A stretch of DNA of 64,000 bases from Actinomadura sp. HBU206391 (GTDB lineage: Bacteria > Actinomycetota > Actinomycetes > Streptosporangiales > Streptosporangiaceae). Under the pieces are notes generated by a model that saw nothing but the letters and a program-made list of their open reading frames with translations, did not search any database and was not told where the DNA came from. Made by a program: the position numbers and the translations under genes. Position 1 is the first letter of the stretch. Every line of letters starts with the position of its first letter. Location: positions 186,001-250,000 of the forward strand of contig NZ_JABVEB010000001.1 of the NCBI RefSeq assembly GCF_014323665.1, given 5' to 3'. Of the stretch, positions 29,145-36,112 are shown piece by piece.

Positions 29145-30265
29145 CGACCACCGACGGCCTGACCGACATGGTCCGTTCGTTCGTGGCGGCCGCGGTGCGC
29201 CCGGCCGCCGAGGACCTCGACGCCACCGAGCGCTTCCCCGCCGAGATCTACGCGCGGATGGGCGAACTCGGCCTGTTCGGCATCACCGTGCCGGAGGCCG
29301 ACGGCGGCTCTGGCGGCAGCGTGGCCGACTACGTCACCGTGATGGAGGAGCTCGCCTACGGGTACGCGAGCGTCGCCGACCAGTGCGGGCTGGTCGAACT
29401 GGTGGCCTCGCTGCTGGCCGGGTTCGGCACGCCGAAGCAGAAGAAGACGTACCTGCCCGGGCTGCTCGCCGGCACCGAACGCTGCGCGTACGCCCTCACC
29501 GAGCCGCAGGCCGGCTCGGACCTCGGCGCCCTGTCCACCAACGCGCGCCGCGACGGGGACGGCTGGGTGCTCAACGGCGAGAAGATCTTCATCCACAACG
29601 CGCCGGTGGCCGACTTCGCGATGGTGCTGGCGGTGACCGACCCGGCCAGGCGCAAGCGCGGCGGCATGTCGATGTTCCTCGTCGACAGCTCTCTTCCGGG
29701 CGTCCGGCAGGCCTACCACGAGAAGAAGATGGGCCAGCGCGCCTCGCAGGTCGGCGGCTTCGTCTTCACGGACGTACGGCTGCCCGCCGACGCATTGCTC
29801 GGCGGCGAGGGCGAGGGGTTCGGCGCCGTCATGTCGGTGCTGGAGAAGGGCCGGCTCGGCATCGCGGCACTGGCCAACGGCATCTGCAGGGCGGCACTCG
29901 ACACCGCACGCGAACACGCCCTCTCGCGGCAGCAGTTCGGCAAGCCGATCGCGCAGTTCCAGGCGGTCGCCTTCAGCCTCGCCGACATGGCGACCGACCA
30001 CGCGGCCGCTCGCCAGCTGATCGAGCACGGCGCCGACCTGCTCGACCGGGGCGTCGACGCGGGCTCGGTCTGCTCGATGGCCAAGCTCTTCGCCTCCGAG
30101 GCCAGCATCCGCACCACCTCGCGCGCCGTGCAGATCCTCGGGGGCAGCGGTTTCATCCGCGGCGTCGAGGCCGAACGGCTCTATCGTGACGCACGGATCA
30201 CCACGATCTACGAGGGCACCAGCGAGGTGCAGCGCATGATCATCAGCCGCGCGCTGCTCCGCTGA
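29141..30265 (+). CDS. acyl-CoA dehydrogenase
   Basis: 374 aa flavoprotein: N-terminal helical domain with FGITVPEADGGSGGS, the FAD-binding YALTEPQAGSDLGAL, and the C-terminal helical domain with QFGKPIAQFQAVAFSLADMAT, VQILGGSGFIRGVEAERLYRDARITTIYEGTSEVQR. The catalytic Glu in the IYEGTSE motif is present. Introduces a double bond into an acyl-CoA. ATG 29141 (ATGA overlap with maoC) is the last gene of the operon. Confidence 0.92.
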   Translation: MTTTDGLTDMVRSFVAAAVRPAAEDLDATERFPAEIYARMGELGLFGITVPEADGGSGGSVADYVTVMEELAYGYASVADQCGLVELVASLLAGFGTPKQKKTYLPGLLAGTERCAYALTEPQAGSDLGALSTNARRDGDGWVLNGEKIFIHNAPVADFAMVLAVTDPARRKRGGMSMFLVDSSLPGVRQAYHEKKMGQRASQVGGFVFTDVRLPADALLGGEGEGFGAVMSVLEKGRLGIAALANGICRAALDTAREHALSRQQFGKPIAQFQAVAFSLADMATDHAAARQLIEHGADLLDRGVDAGSVCSMAKLFASEASIRTTSRAVQILGGSGFIRGVEAERLYRDARITTIYEGTSEVQRMIISRALLR

Positions 30266-30310
30266 CGCGACCGGTGAACGAGCCCGATGGCGATCGACCG
30301 GATGCGGTCA

Positions 30311-30330
30311 CTGTCCACAGACTGTGGAAA
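30311..30330. repeat. DnaA-box-like palindrome A
   Basis: CTGTCCACAG-A-CTGTGGAAA: two facing YYNTCCACA half-sites (CTGTCCACA forward, TTTTCCACA on the other strand ending at 30331). Located in the 30266-30544 gap after the acyl-CoA dehydrogenase; the rest of that gap, apart from palindrome B, shows nothing recognisable. Confidence 0.7.
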
Positions 30331-30503
30331 ACACGGTGGGTAACTGATCGTCGACCTGTCAACGACCTTGACCTCGGCAGGCCGCCGTCAGCGCTTCGGG
30401 CGTCCGTTGCCCCACGGGCGGCGCGGCCTCGAGCGACGCCGTACCGTGTTCATCCGCAGCCCTGAAACCGGCTGACCCGCCATCTCGCGAACTCTGGCCG
30501 CCA

Positions 30504-30524
30504 CTGTCCACAGGTTGTGGAGAA
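30504..30524. repeat. DnaA-box-like palindrome B
   Basis: CTGTCCACAGGTTGTGGAGAA: facing half-sites CTGTCCACA and TTCTCCACA (reverse strand) with one mismatch between arms. About 190 bp from palindrome A and just downstream of the stop of the LLM oxidoreductase. Confidence 0.7.
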
Positions 30525-30544
30525 CTCGGCAGGTCGGATCCGCG

Positions 30545-31432
30545 TCAGCCGCGCTCCTCGGCGACCCGCTCCCGTACGGCCGGGACGACCTCCTCGGCGA
30601 AACGCCGCATCTGGGTGTCCTGGTCGCCTTCGGGCCACAGGATGAACGTGTCCATGCCCGAGCCGACGGCCAGGTCGGTGAGCTCGTCGGTCCACTGCTC
30701 GACCGGCCCGTTGAGGAAGCCCTCGGACGGCCCGACGGTGATCGCGCCGTTGACGTTGTAGAGCCGGCGGATGTCGGAGGGCTTGCGCCCGGCGTCGGTC
30801 GCGGCGGCATCGATGCGCGCATGCAGCTCCGGCAGCCGGTCCGGCGTCGCCCAGGTCGCCGAGGGCAGCCAGCCGTCGGCGGCCCGCCCGGCCAGGGCCA
30901 GCGCGCGGGGCCCGCCGACACCGAGCCAGATCTCCATCCGGTGCGCGGGCACCGGTCCCGCGTGGGCGCCCTTGAGCCGGTAGTGCTCGCCGTCGAAGCG
31001 CAGGCCGCGCTCGCCGCTCCACACCTTGCGGATGACCGTGACCGCCTCCTCCAGCGCGTCGATGGCCTCCTTCGGGCTGCGACGCGGCCCGCCGTACGCC
31101 TCGATCGCGTCCCAGAACGCCCCCGCGCCCAGCCCGAGCTCGGCACGGCCGCCGCTGAGGACGTCGAGGCTGGCCGCCGCCTTGGCGAGAACGGCGGGCG
31201 GCCGTAGCGGGAGGCTCACGACATCGGGGAAGACGCGGATCCGCTCGGTGGTCGCCGCGATCATGCTGAGCAGCGTCCAGGTGTCGACATAGCGCCGCTG
31301 GTAGGGATGGTCCTGCACGCCGACCAGGTCGAGGCCCAGCCGATCGGCCGTCCGCGCGGTGTCGAGGAGCGGATCGCTCGCGTTCGGCACCAGGAAATAA
31401 CCGAACTCCAGTGGCCTTCCGTAGTCGCCCAT
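30545..31432 (-). CDS. LLM-class F420-dependent oxidoreductase
   Basis: 295 aa luciferase-like TIM-barrel protein. Features include VGVQDHPYQRRYVDTWTLLSMIAATTERIRV, LSGGRAELGLGAGAFWDAIEAYGG and IWLGVGGPRALALAGRAADGWLP, typical of coenzyme-F420 or FMN-dependent members. The ATG at 31432 was chosen because GAGGAGG lies just before it, and the longer frame upstream of it has no family similarity. Substrate unknown. Divergent from the thioesterase gene. Confidence 0.85.
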   Translation of the reverse strand: MGDYGRPLEFGYFLVPNASDPLLDTARTADRLGLDLVGVQDHPYQRRYVDTWTLLSMIAATTERIRVFPDVVSLPLRPPAVLAKAAASLDVLSGGRAELGLGAGAFWDAIEAYGGPRRSPKEAIDALEEAVTVIRKVWSGERGLRFDGEHYRLKGAHAGPVPAHRMEIWLGVGGPRALALAGRAADGWLPSATWATPDRLPELHARIDAAATDAGRKPSDIRRLYNVNGAITVGPSEGFLNGPVEQWTDELTDLAVGSGMDTFILWPEGDQDTQMRRFAEEVVPAVRERVAEERG

Positions 31433-31607
31433 ACCGGCCTCCTCCTCTTTGAGGTTCCGCAGCTCAGAACCTCGGCGGGCCCCCGGTTGTTCCGCTGTCG
31501 GCGCCGTGCCCGCGCGGCGGTTACCGCACGGGTAATGGACCGGGCGCAGGCGGTGCCGCGAACCTTGGAGCTCGCGACGACGCAGCCAGCCGGAGAGGTC
31601 GACGCCC

Positions 31608-32402
31608 ATGACCGCCGCTCATCCCTTCGACGCCGACACCGAGGTGACGCCCGCCGGCGACGGCCGGTTCGCGGCCACGCTGACCGAGCGGTGGACCGCG
31701 CTGACCGGTGCGCCCAATGGCGGATATGTCCTCGCGGTCTGCCTTCGGGCGCTGCGGTTCGCGATGCCCTTTCCCGATCCCGTGGTCGTGTCCGCCACCT
31801 TCATGCGCCCGGCGGCACCCGGCCCCGCGGAGGTCCGTACGGAGCTCCTGCGGTCCGGCAGGCGGGTCGCGACCGGCGAGGCGCGGCTGGTGCAGGGGGA
31901 TGCCGAGGTGGTGCGCGCCGTGGCGTCGTTCTCCGATCTCCGCCTGGCCGACGGACCGACTCTGATCCTCAACCGGCCGCCCGCGCTGCCGCCGCCCCAG
32001 GACGCCGTCGACCCTCTCGGCGGCGGCGCGATACCGGGGATCACGATCGCCGACCGGGTGGAGTACCGGACCGTGGAGAAACCGGGCTGGCTGCGGGGCG
32101 AGCCGACCGGCGATCCGCGCTCAGAGCTCTGGATGCGGTTCAAGGAGCGGCGCGACACCGACCTCGTCGCGCTGGCCATGCTGGTCGACGCCGTCTCACC
32201 CGCCGTGATGGAGTTGGGGGCGTCCGGGTCGGCCACCCTCCAGCTGACGGTGCACTTGCGCGCTCATCCCGCGCCCGGATGGCTCGCCTGCCGGATGGCC
32301 ACCCGCCATCTGATCGACGGTTACCACGAGGAGGATTTCGAAATCTGGGACTCCGATGGAGCGCTGGTCGCGCAGTCTCGGCAGTTCGCCCTGCTCCGCT
32401 GA
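31608..32402 (+). CDS. thioesterase family protein (double hot-dog)
   Basis: 264 aa with two hot-dog halves: LTGAPNGGYVLAVCLRAL and VSATFMRPAAPGPAEV in the first, LVDAVSPAVMELGASGSATLQLTVHLRA and ATRHLIDGYHEEDFEIWDSDGALVAQSRQFALL in the second. This matches the TesB-like acyl-CoA thioesterase group common in actinobacteria. Hydrolyses an acyl-CoA to free acid and CoA; chain preference unknown. ATG 31608 with GAGAGG upstream. Confidence 0.82.
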   Translation: MTAAHPFDADTEVTPAGDGRFAATLTERWTALTGAPNGGYVLAVCLRALRFAMPFPDPVVVSATFMRPAAPGPAEVRTELLRSGRRVATGEARLVQGDAEVVRAVASFSDLRLADGPTLILNRPPALPPPQDAVDPLGGGAIPGITIADRVEYRTVEKPGWLRGEPTGDPRSELWMRFKERRDTDLVALAMLVDAVSPAVMELGASGSATLQLTVHLRAHPAPGWLACRMATRHLIDGYHEEDFEIWDSDGALVAQSRQFALLR

Positions 32403-32426
32403 TCCGCGCCCTCCCGCCGATCCAGT

Positions 32427-32448
32427 TTGCCCACAGGCCTGTGGATAA
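32427..32448. repeat. DnaA-box-like palindrome C
   Basis: TTGCCCACAGGCCTGTGGATAA: a 14-bp perfect palindrome CCACAGGCCTGTGG (32431-32444). On the reverse strand it ends in TTATCCACA, the classical high-affinity DnaA box. Confidence 0.75.
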
Positions 32449-32562
32449 CTCGCCGTCGGGAGTCGGATCGGCCAAGTCCCGGCGGGCGGGCGATGCGCAG
32501 TCGGTATACCGGCCGAGCATTGATCGACGTCGATGCGAGCCGGCACGGACCATCCACGCCGG

Positions 32563-32584
32563 TCGTCCACAGGCCTGTGGAAAA
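32563..32584. repeat. DnaA-box-like palindrome D
   Basis: TCGTCCACAGGCCTGTGGAAAA contains the perfect 16-bp palindrome TCCACAGGCCTGTGGA (32566-32581). Half-sites are TCGTCCACA and, on the other strand, TTTTCCACA. It lies just past the RidA stop, 123 bp from palindrome C. Confidence 0.75.
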
Positions 32585-32603
32585 CCAAGGGGGATTTCCG
32601 GCC

Positions 32604-32990
32604 TCACGCCGCGGCGATGATCTCGATCTCGACCATCCAGTCGCTGACCAGCGTCTCGGCGACGATGGCCGTGGTCGGGACGGCCCGGCCGCCGAGGGCC
32701 GCCACGCGCGCCCTCGCGTTCGCCTCGGCGTATGAGACGTCACGCAGATAGCTGGTGACGCGTACGACGTGGTCGACGGTGAGGTCGGCCGAGGCGAGGA
32801 TGGCCCGCAGGTTCGACCAGATGAGTTCGAGCTGCTCTTCGAGCGTGCTCCCTGGCACCCCGCCCGGATCCAGCCCCATGGTGCCGGCGACGAACAGCAA
32901 CCGCCCGGCGCCCCGCACCTCCAGAGCGTGTATGTAGTCGTCACCGGTGGCGTAGACGCCCTCAGCCGGGTCGTGCGGCACGGTCTGCAT
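32604..32990 (-). CDS. RidA family protein
   Basis: 128 aa. Rid fold with RLLFVAGTMGLDPGGV, TLEEQLELIWSNLRAILASADLTVDHVVRVTSYLRDV and the C-terminal EIEIIAAA. Canonical RidA deaminates reactive enamine/imine intermediates using a conserved Arg; the position here reads VRVTSYLRD, so Rid-superfamily membership is clear but the exact subgroup is not. ATG 32990 was chosen for GAGGAA 8 nt before it; an upstream start would add 13 residues. Confidence 0.8.
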   Translation of the reverse strand: MQTVPHDPAEGVYATGDDYIHALEVRGAGRLLFVAGTMGLDPGGVPGSTLEEQLELIWSNLRAILASADLTVDHVVRVTSYLRDVSYAEANARARVAALGGRAVPTTAIVAETLVSDWMVEIEIIAAA

Positions 32991-33109
32991 GGGGCGTTCC
33001 TCACTGCTGTGGACGGACCTGACATCCAACTGCGCTGTTCAATTGCGCTGCTATTCAACGGGGAACCGGCGGTCGGTATCCATCGGATTTCCGTCCCGCC
33101 GGATGCCGT

Positions 33110-34330
33110 TCACAGAGTGTTGCGGCGGATGAGCACCGTGAAGGTGAGCGCGGCCGGAGCGAGCGGCAGCCACAGGGTCATCAGCCGGTAGCCGAGGACG
33201 GCCGCCACGGTGATGGCCCCCGGCACTCCCAGCCCGATGAGGGTGATGCCGAACGCCGCCTCGAGCCCCCCAGCCCCGTTGGGGCTGGGCAGGAACGCCG
33301 CCGCGCTGGTGGCCAGCAGGTACGCGCTCGCGACCGCGGGAAGCGCGATGCCGGACCCCAGGGCGTGCAGTACGGAGTACAACACCAGCACGTGGCATGC
33401 CGTCACCGCCAGCGAGCCGAGGAACAACTGGGCGAGCCGCTCGGGCCGGCGCGACAGCTCGCGCATCCCGTCGCGGCCGGTGCTGAGCGCGACGTCGCAG
33501 GCGTGGCGCACGCGTCGGCGTACGCCGGGCAGGCCCAACGCGATGGCGACCGCGGTCACCACCACGACGGCACCGACCGTGAGCGCGACGCCCGACCGGG
33601 CGATGGACGGGACGGTCAGCGGGGGCAGGGTGCCGGGGAAGGCGGCCAGCACCAGCACGAGTGCGACCACATGGACGACCACGCCGGCGGCGACGTTCAC
33701 CGCGACGGCCGTCAACGCGGCCGGCATGGCGACGGCCTTCCGCACGAGGAAGCGGGCGTTGACCGCGCCGGCGCCCACGCCGGCCGGGCTGAACTGGTTG
33801 GCGAACGTCCCGGCGAGCTGGGTGGCGACCAACGGGCCGAAGGGCAGCCGCGCGGGCACCGAGCCCTGCTGTGCGACCGCCGAGGCGACCCAGCTCATCG
33901 CGGTCGCCAGGCCGGCCGCGGCGAGCCAGTAAGGATCGCCCGCGAACAACAGCCCGATGCCGTGGCCCAGTGTCTCGGCGTTCATGATCGCCCAGATGAC
34001 GAGGACGCCGGGAGCGGCCACGGTGAGCAGCAGGCGCCAGAGGCGGCGACGCGTGAGCAGTGCGGGCCGCGCGGCCGGGGCGTCGGCTGAGATGACGGCG
34101 ACTTCCGCTGCGGCTGCGAGTCCGGGAGCGACCTCGCCGCGAAGGGATTCGCCGGCCGCCGGCCGCTCGCCGACGAGCCTCGGCCGCTCTTCGAGCGCGA
34201 CACCGCCGCGGTGGCCCGGCTGTCCGGCGACGACGCCCGTCCGGTGTCTCTGGTAGGCGTCGCGGTGCGCGGTGCGCGGACCGCCGGGCCGATCCGCGCG
34301 GGTCCTCGCATGCCTCACCGTCGTCGTCAC
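33110..34330 (-). CDS. lysylphosphatidylglycerol synthase transmembrane-type / flippase-like (UPF0104) protein
   Basis: 406 aa. After a charged N-terminal region of about 90 residues come about eight hydrophobic helices, with ATQLAGTFANQFSPAGVGAGAVNARFL and SAAAFLPSPNGAGGLEAAFGITL, the paired motifs of the LPG-synthase membrane domain / AglD2 group. The catalytic aminoacyl-transferase domain of MprF is absent, so lipid flipping rather than synthesis is the likelier role. GTG start at 34330 is supported by GAGGAG 6 nt upstream. Its long polar N-terminus is unusual for the family. Confidence 0.82.
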   Translation of the reverse strand: MTTTVRHARTRADRPGGPRTAHRDAYQRHRTGVVAGQPGHRGGVALEERPRLVGERPAAGESLRGEVAPGLAAAAEVAVISADAPAARPALLTRRRLWRLLLTVAAPGVLVIWAIMNAETLGHGIGLLFAGDPYWLAAAGLATAMSWVASAVAQQGSVPARLPFGPLVATQLAGTFANQFSPAGVGAGAVNARFLVRKAVAMPAALTAVAVNVAAGVVVHVVALVLVLAAFPGTLPPLTVPSIARSGVALTVGAVVVVTAVAIALGLPGVRRRVRHACDVALSTGRDGMRELSRRPERLAQLFLGSLAVTACHVLVLYSVLHALGSGIALPAVASAYLLATSAAAFLPSPNGAGGLEAAFGITLIGLGVPGAITVAAVLGYRLMTLWLPLAPAALTFTVLIRRNTL

Positions 34331-34425
34331 AGTCGCTCCTCAGCTGCGGTCATATCGCTTGGAAACCGTGTGACAAGCGTGTCAACCAAGGGACGAATTT
34401 GCTCTGGCCCTAGCACCTCACCTGA

Positions 34426-34445
34426 AGGTGGGGCAAACCCCACCT
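34426..34445 (-). terminator. perfect hairpin in the 34331-34720 gap
   Basis: AGGTGGGG-CAAA-CCCCACCT, an 8-bp perfect stem with a 4-nt loop and no T-tract. It is placed 21 nt downstream of the end of the regulator fragment on the minus strand, so it may be that gene's old terminator. Confidence 0.5.
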
Positions 34446-34466
34446 CGATGCGGCCGTCAGCACCAC

Positions 34467-34613
34467 TCAGCGGCGGGCGACCGAGGTGAGCTGCTCGCGC
34501 GCAAGCGCGCGCAGTCGTTCCAGGCGTTCGCCGTCGAGGGTGTCCGGTGCCGGTGTGAAGACGAAGAGCCGCTGGTCCTCACTGGGCAAATCGTGATCTT
34601 GCGTGTGCGTCCG
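34467..34613 (-). pseudogene. 3' remnant of an HTH/MmyB-type regulator
   Basis: The reading frame HTQDHDLPSEDQRLFVFTP...ERLERLRALAREQL resembles the last about 45 residues of XRE-family regulators with a C-terminal MmyB-like ligand-binding domain (pattern L-x-x-P-x-E-D-Q-x-L-x-V, then aaPgT, then ERLxRL). Nothing upstream on this strand encodes the HTH, so only the tail survives. Recognition is by eye and moderate. TTGACA at 34638-34643 in the same gap might serve the next gene on the plus strand but has no clear -10. Confidence 0.4.
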
Positions 34614-34720
34614 GAGCAACCGACAATTTGAAGAGTCTTGACAAATAAATACGTCGGTGAGACCTTGAGGAGGCAGCAAGACGATCAGCACCGAACTCAG
34701 ACATAGAGACGGAGCGACCC

Positions 34721-35338
34721 ATGAAGCTCACGATGACCACCTTCCTGTCCGTGGACGGCGTCATGCAGGGACCGGGAGGGCCCGAAGAGGACCCGAGGGA
34801 CGGGTTCGACAAGGGCGGCTGGCTGGTCCCCTACTACGACGACGACCAGGGGAGGCTCGTCGGCGAGTGGTTCGCCGCGGCGGACGGCTTCGTGCTCGGG
34901 CGACGGACCTACGAGATCTTCGCGGCTCATTGGCCGCGCGTAACCGACGAGAACGACCCGGTGGCGTCCCGGCTCAACAGCCTGCCGAAGTACGTCGCCT
35001 CGACCACCCTGGACAAGGTCGAGTGGAACAACTCGACGCTCATCTCGGCGAACGTCGCCGAAGAGGTCGCCAAGCTGAAGGAGCAGCCCGGCAACGAACT
35101 CCAGATCCACGGCAGCGGCGCCCTCGCCCGCACCCTGATGGAACACGACCTCATCGACGAGTACCGCCTGTGGATCTACCCGGTGGTCTTGGGCGACGGC
35201 ATGCGTCTCTTCGAGCCCGGTGGCACGCCCAGCGCTCTACGGCTGGTCGACACCAAGACCACCGGTACCGGAGTCGTGATCCACGTCTACCAGCCGGCGG
35301 GCCGGCCGGAGTACGGCACCTTCTCCCTCGATCAGTGA
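34721..35338 (+). CDS. dihydrofolate reductase family protein (RibD C-terminal-like)
   Basis: 205 aa. The RibD_C/DHFR fold is seen in FLSVDGVMQGPGGPEED, FVLGRRTYEIFAAHWP, SLPKYVASTTLDKVEWNNSTLI, LQIHGSGALARTLMEHDLIDEYRLWIYPVVLGDGMRLF. It is not the housekeeping DHFR; actinobacteria carry many such NADPH-binding paralogs of unknown substrate. A paralog lies at 60195-60749. ATG 34721 with GGAGCG-type site. Confidence 0.85.
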   Translation: MKLTMTTFLSVDGVMQGPGGPEEDPRDGFDKGGWLVPYYDDDQGRLVGEWFAAADGFVLGRRTYEIFAAHWPRVTDENDPVASRLNSLPKYVASTTLDKVEWNNSTLISANVAEEVAKLKEQPGNELQIHGSGALARTLMEHDLIDEYRLWIYPVVLGDGMRLFEPGGTPSALRLVDTKTTGTGVVIHVYQPAGRPEYGTFSLDQ

Positions 35339-35464
35339 CCCTGGCCGCACCCCGGATCCCGGATCCCGGCGAGACGACGCCGCACCGTTGCGCGCAAACG
35401 GTGCGGCGCGGCCGCGGCGATCGCCGCTTCACGTCGGATCCGTCGAGGTGGTCGTCGCTCTCCA

Positions 35465-36001
35465 CTAAGAGATCTTCGGCAGGACGTCCTCTCGCCACGC
35501 CCGGAGGCGCTCGGCAAGCGGGCCGCGGCCGGTCAGGACGTTGCGCACGTACGCATCACGCTCTTGGGCGAGTACCGCGGCCTCCCAGACGGACGGTGCC
35601 AGACCCACCTGAGCCGGCCGCAGCGAGCCGGGCCGGTCGGCCGGGCCCGTGAAGACCGACAGTCTCGACATGTAGCCCTCCACCCAGCTGTGGACGAGCA
35701 CGTAGTCACCGTCCTCGCCCAGGTGCACGATGAGGCAGCCGAGCCCCAGCGCACCGAATCTGCGATCCGACCGCAACCGGTCGGCGGCCAGGTCGAGCGC
35801 GGCCTTCTCGAGCTCCGGCCCCGCCTCGCGCCCGGGGGCCTCGATGACGTACACCTTCATCTGGTGACCGTCCAGCGCGCGTACGCCGGTGAACCGGGTG
35901 GTCCGCTCGTGGTAGGCCTCGGTGAGTTCGAGCAGTGCCGCGTCGTCCACGCTGCCGGGCGGCGCCTCGGCCGGATCCGTTGTCGTGTGCTGATCGGTCA
36001 T
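35465..36001 (-). CDS. conserved hypothetical protein
   Basis: 178 aa soluble protein with no recognised domain. It begins with a polar tail (MTDQHTTTDPAEAPPG) and contains an alpha/beta core (MKVYVIEAP, ALGLGCLIVHLGEDGDYVLVHSWVEGYMSRLSVFTG). It ends in a basic helix (PLAERLRAWREDVLPKIS). The hydrophobic strand pattern looks like an intact, structured protein. It converges with the DHFR-like gene, leaving 126 nt between them. No operon partner is evident. Confidence 0.6.
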   Translation of the reverse strand: MTDQHTTTDPAEAPPGSVDDAALLELTEAYHERTTRFTGVRALDGHQMKVYVIEAPGREAGPELEKAALDLAADRLRSDRRFGALGLGCLIVHLGEDGDYVLVHSWVEGYMSRLSVFTGPADRPGSLRPAQVGLAPSVWEAAVLAQERDAYVRNVLTGRGPLAERLRAWREDVLPKIS

Positions 36002-36112
36002 GCGTCCTCACCTCTGGCTCATGCCGGTGGTCGTTCACGGCCGGTGGTTTCACACGAAACACCCCGTGTGCCGCTCATCTTCCGGCCTGCACGACCTCCG
36101 GTCGAGGAGCGG

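Noticed and set aside
30311-32584. Replication origin at the DnaA-box-like sites
   Set aside because: Only paired single palindromes separated by genes, no dnaA/dnaN, no AT-rich unwinding region; oriC should lie upstream of gyrB outside the window.
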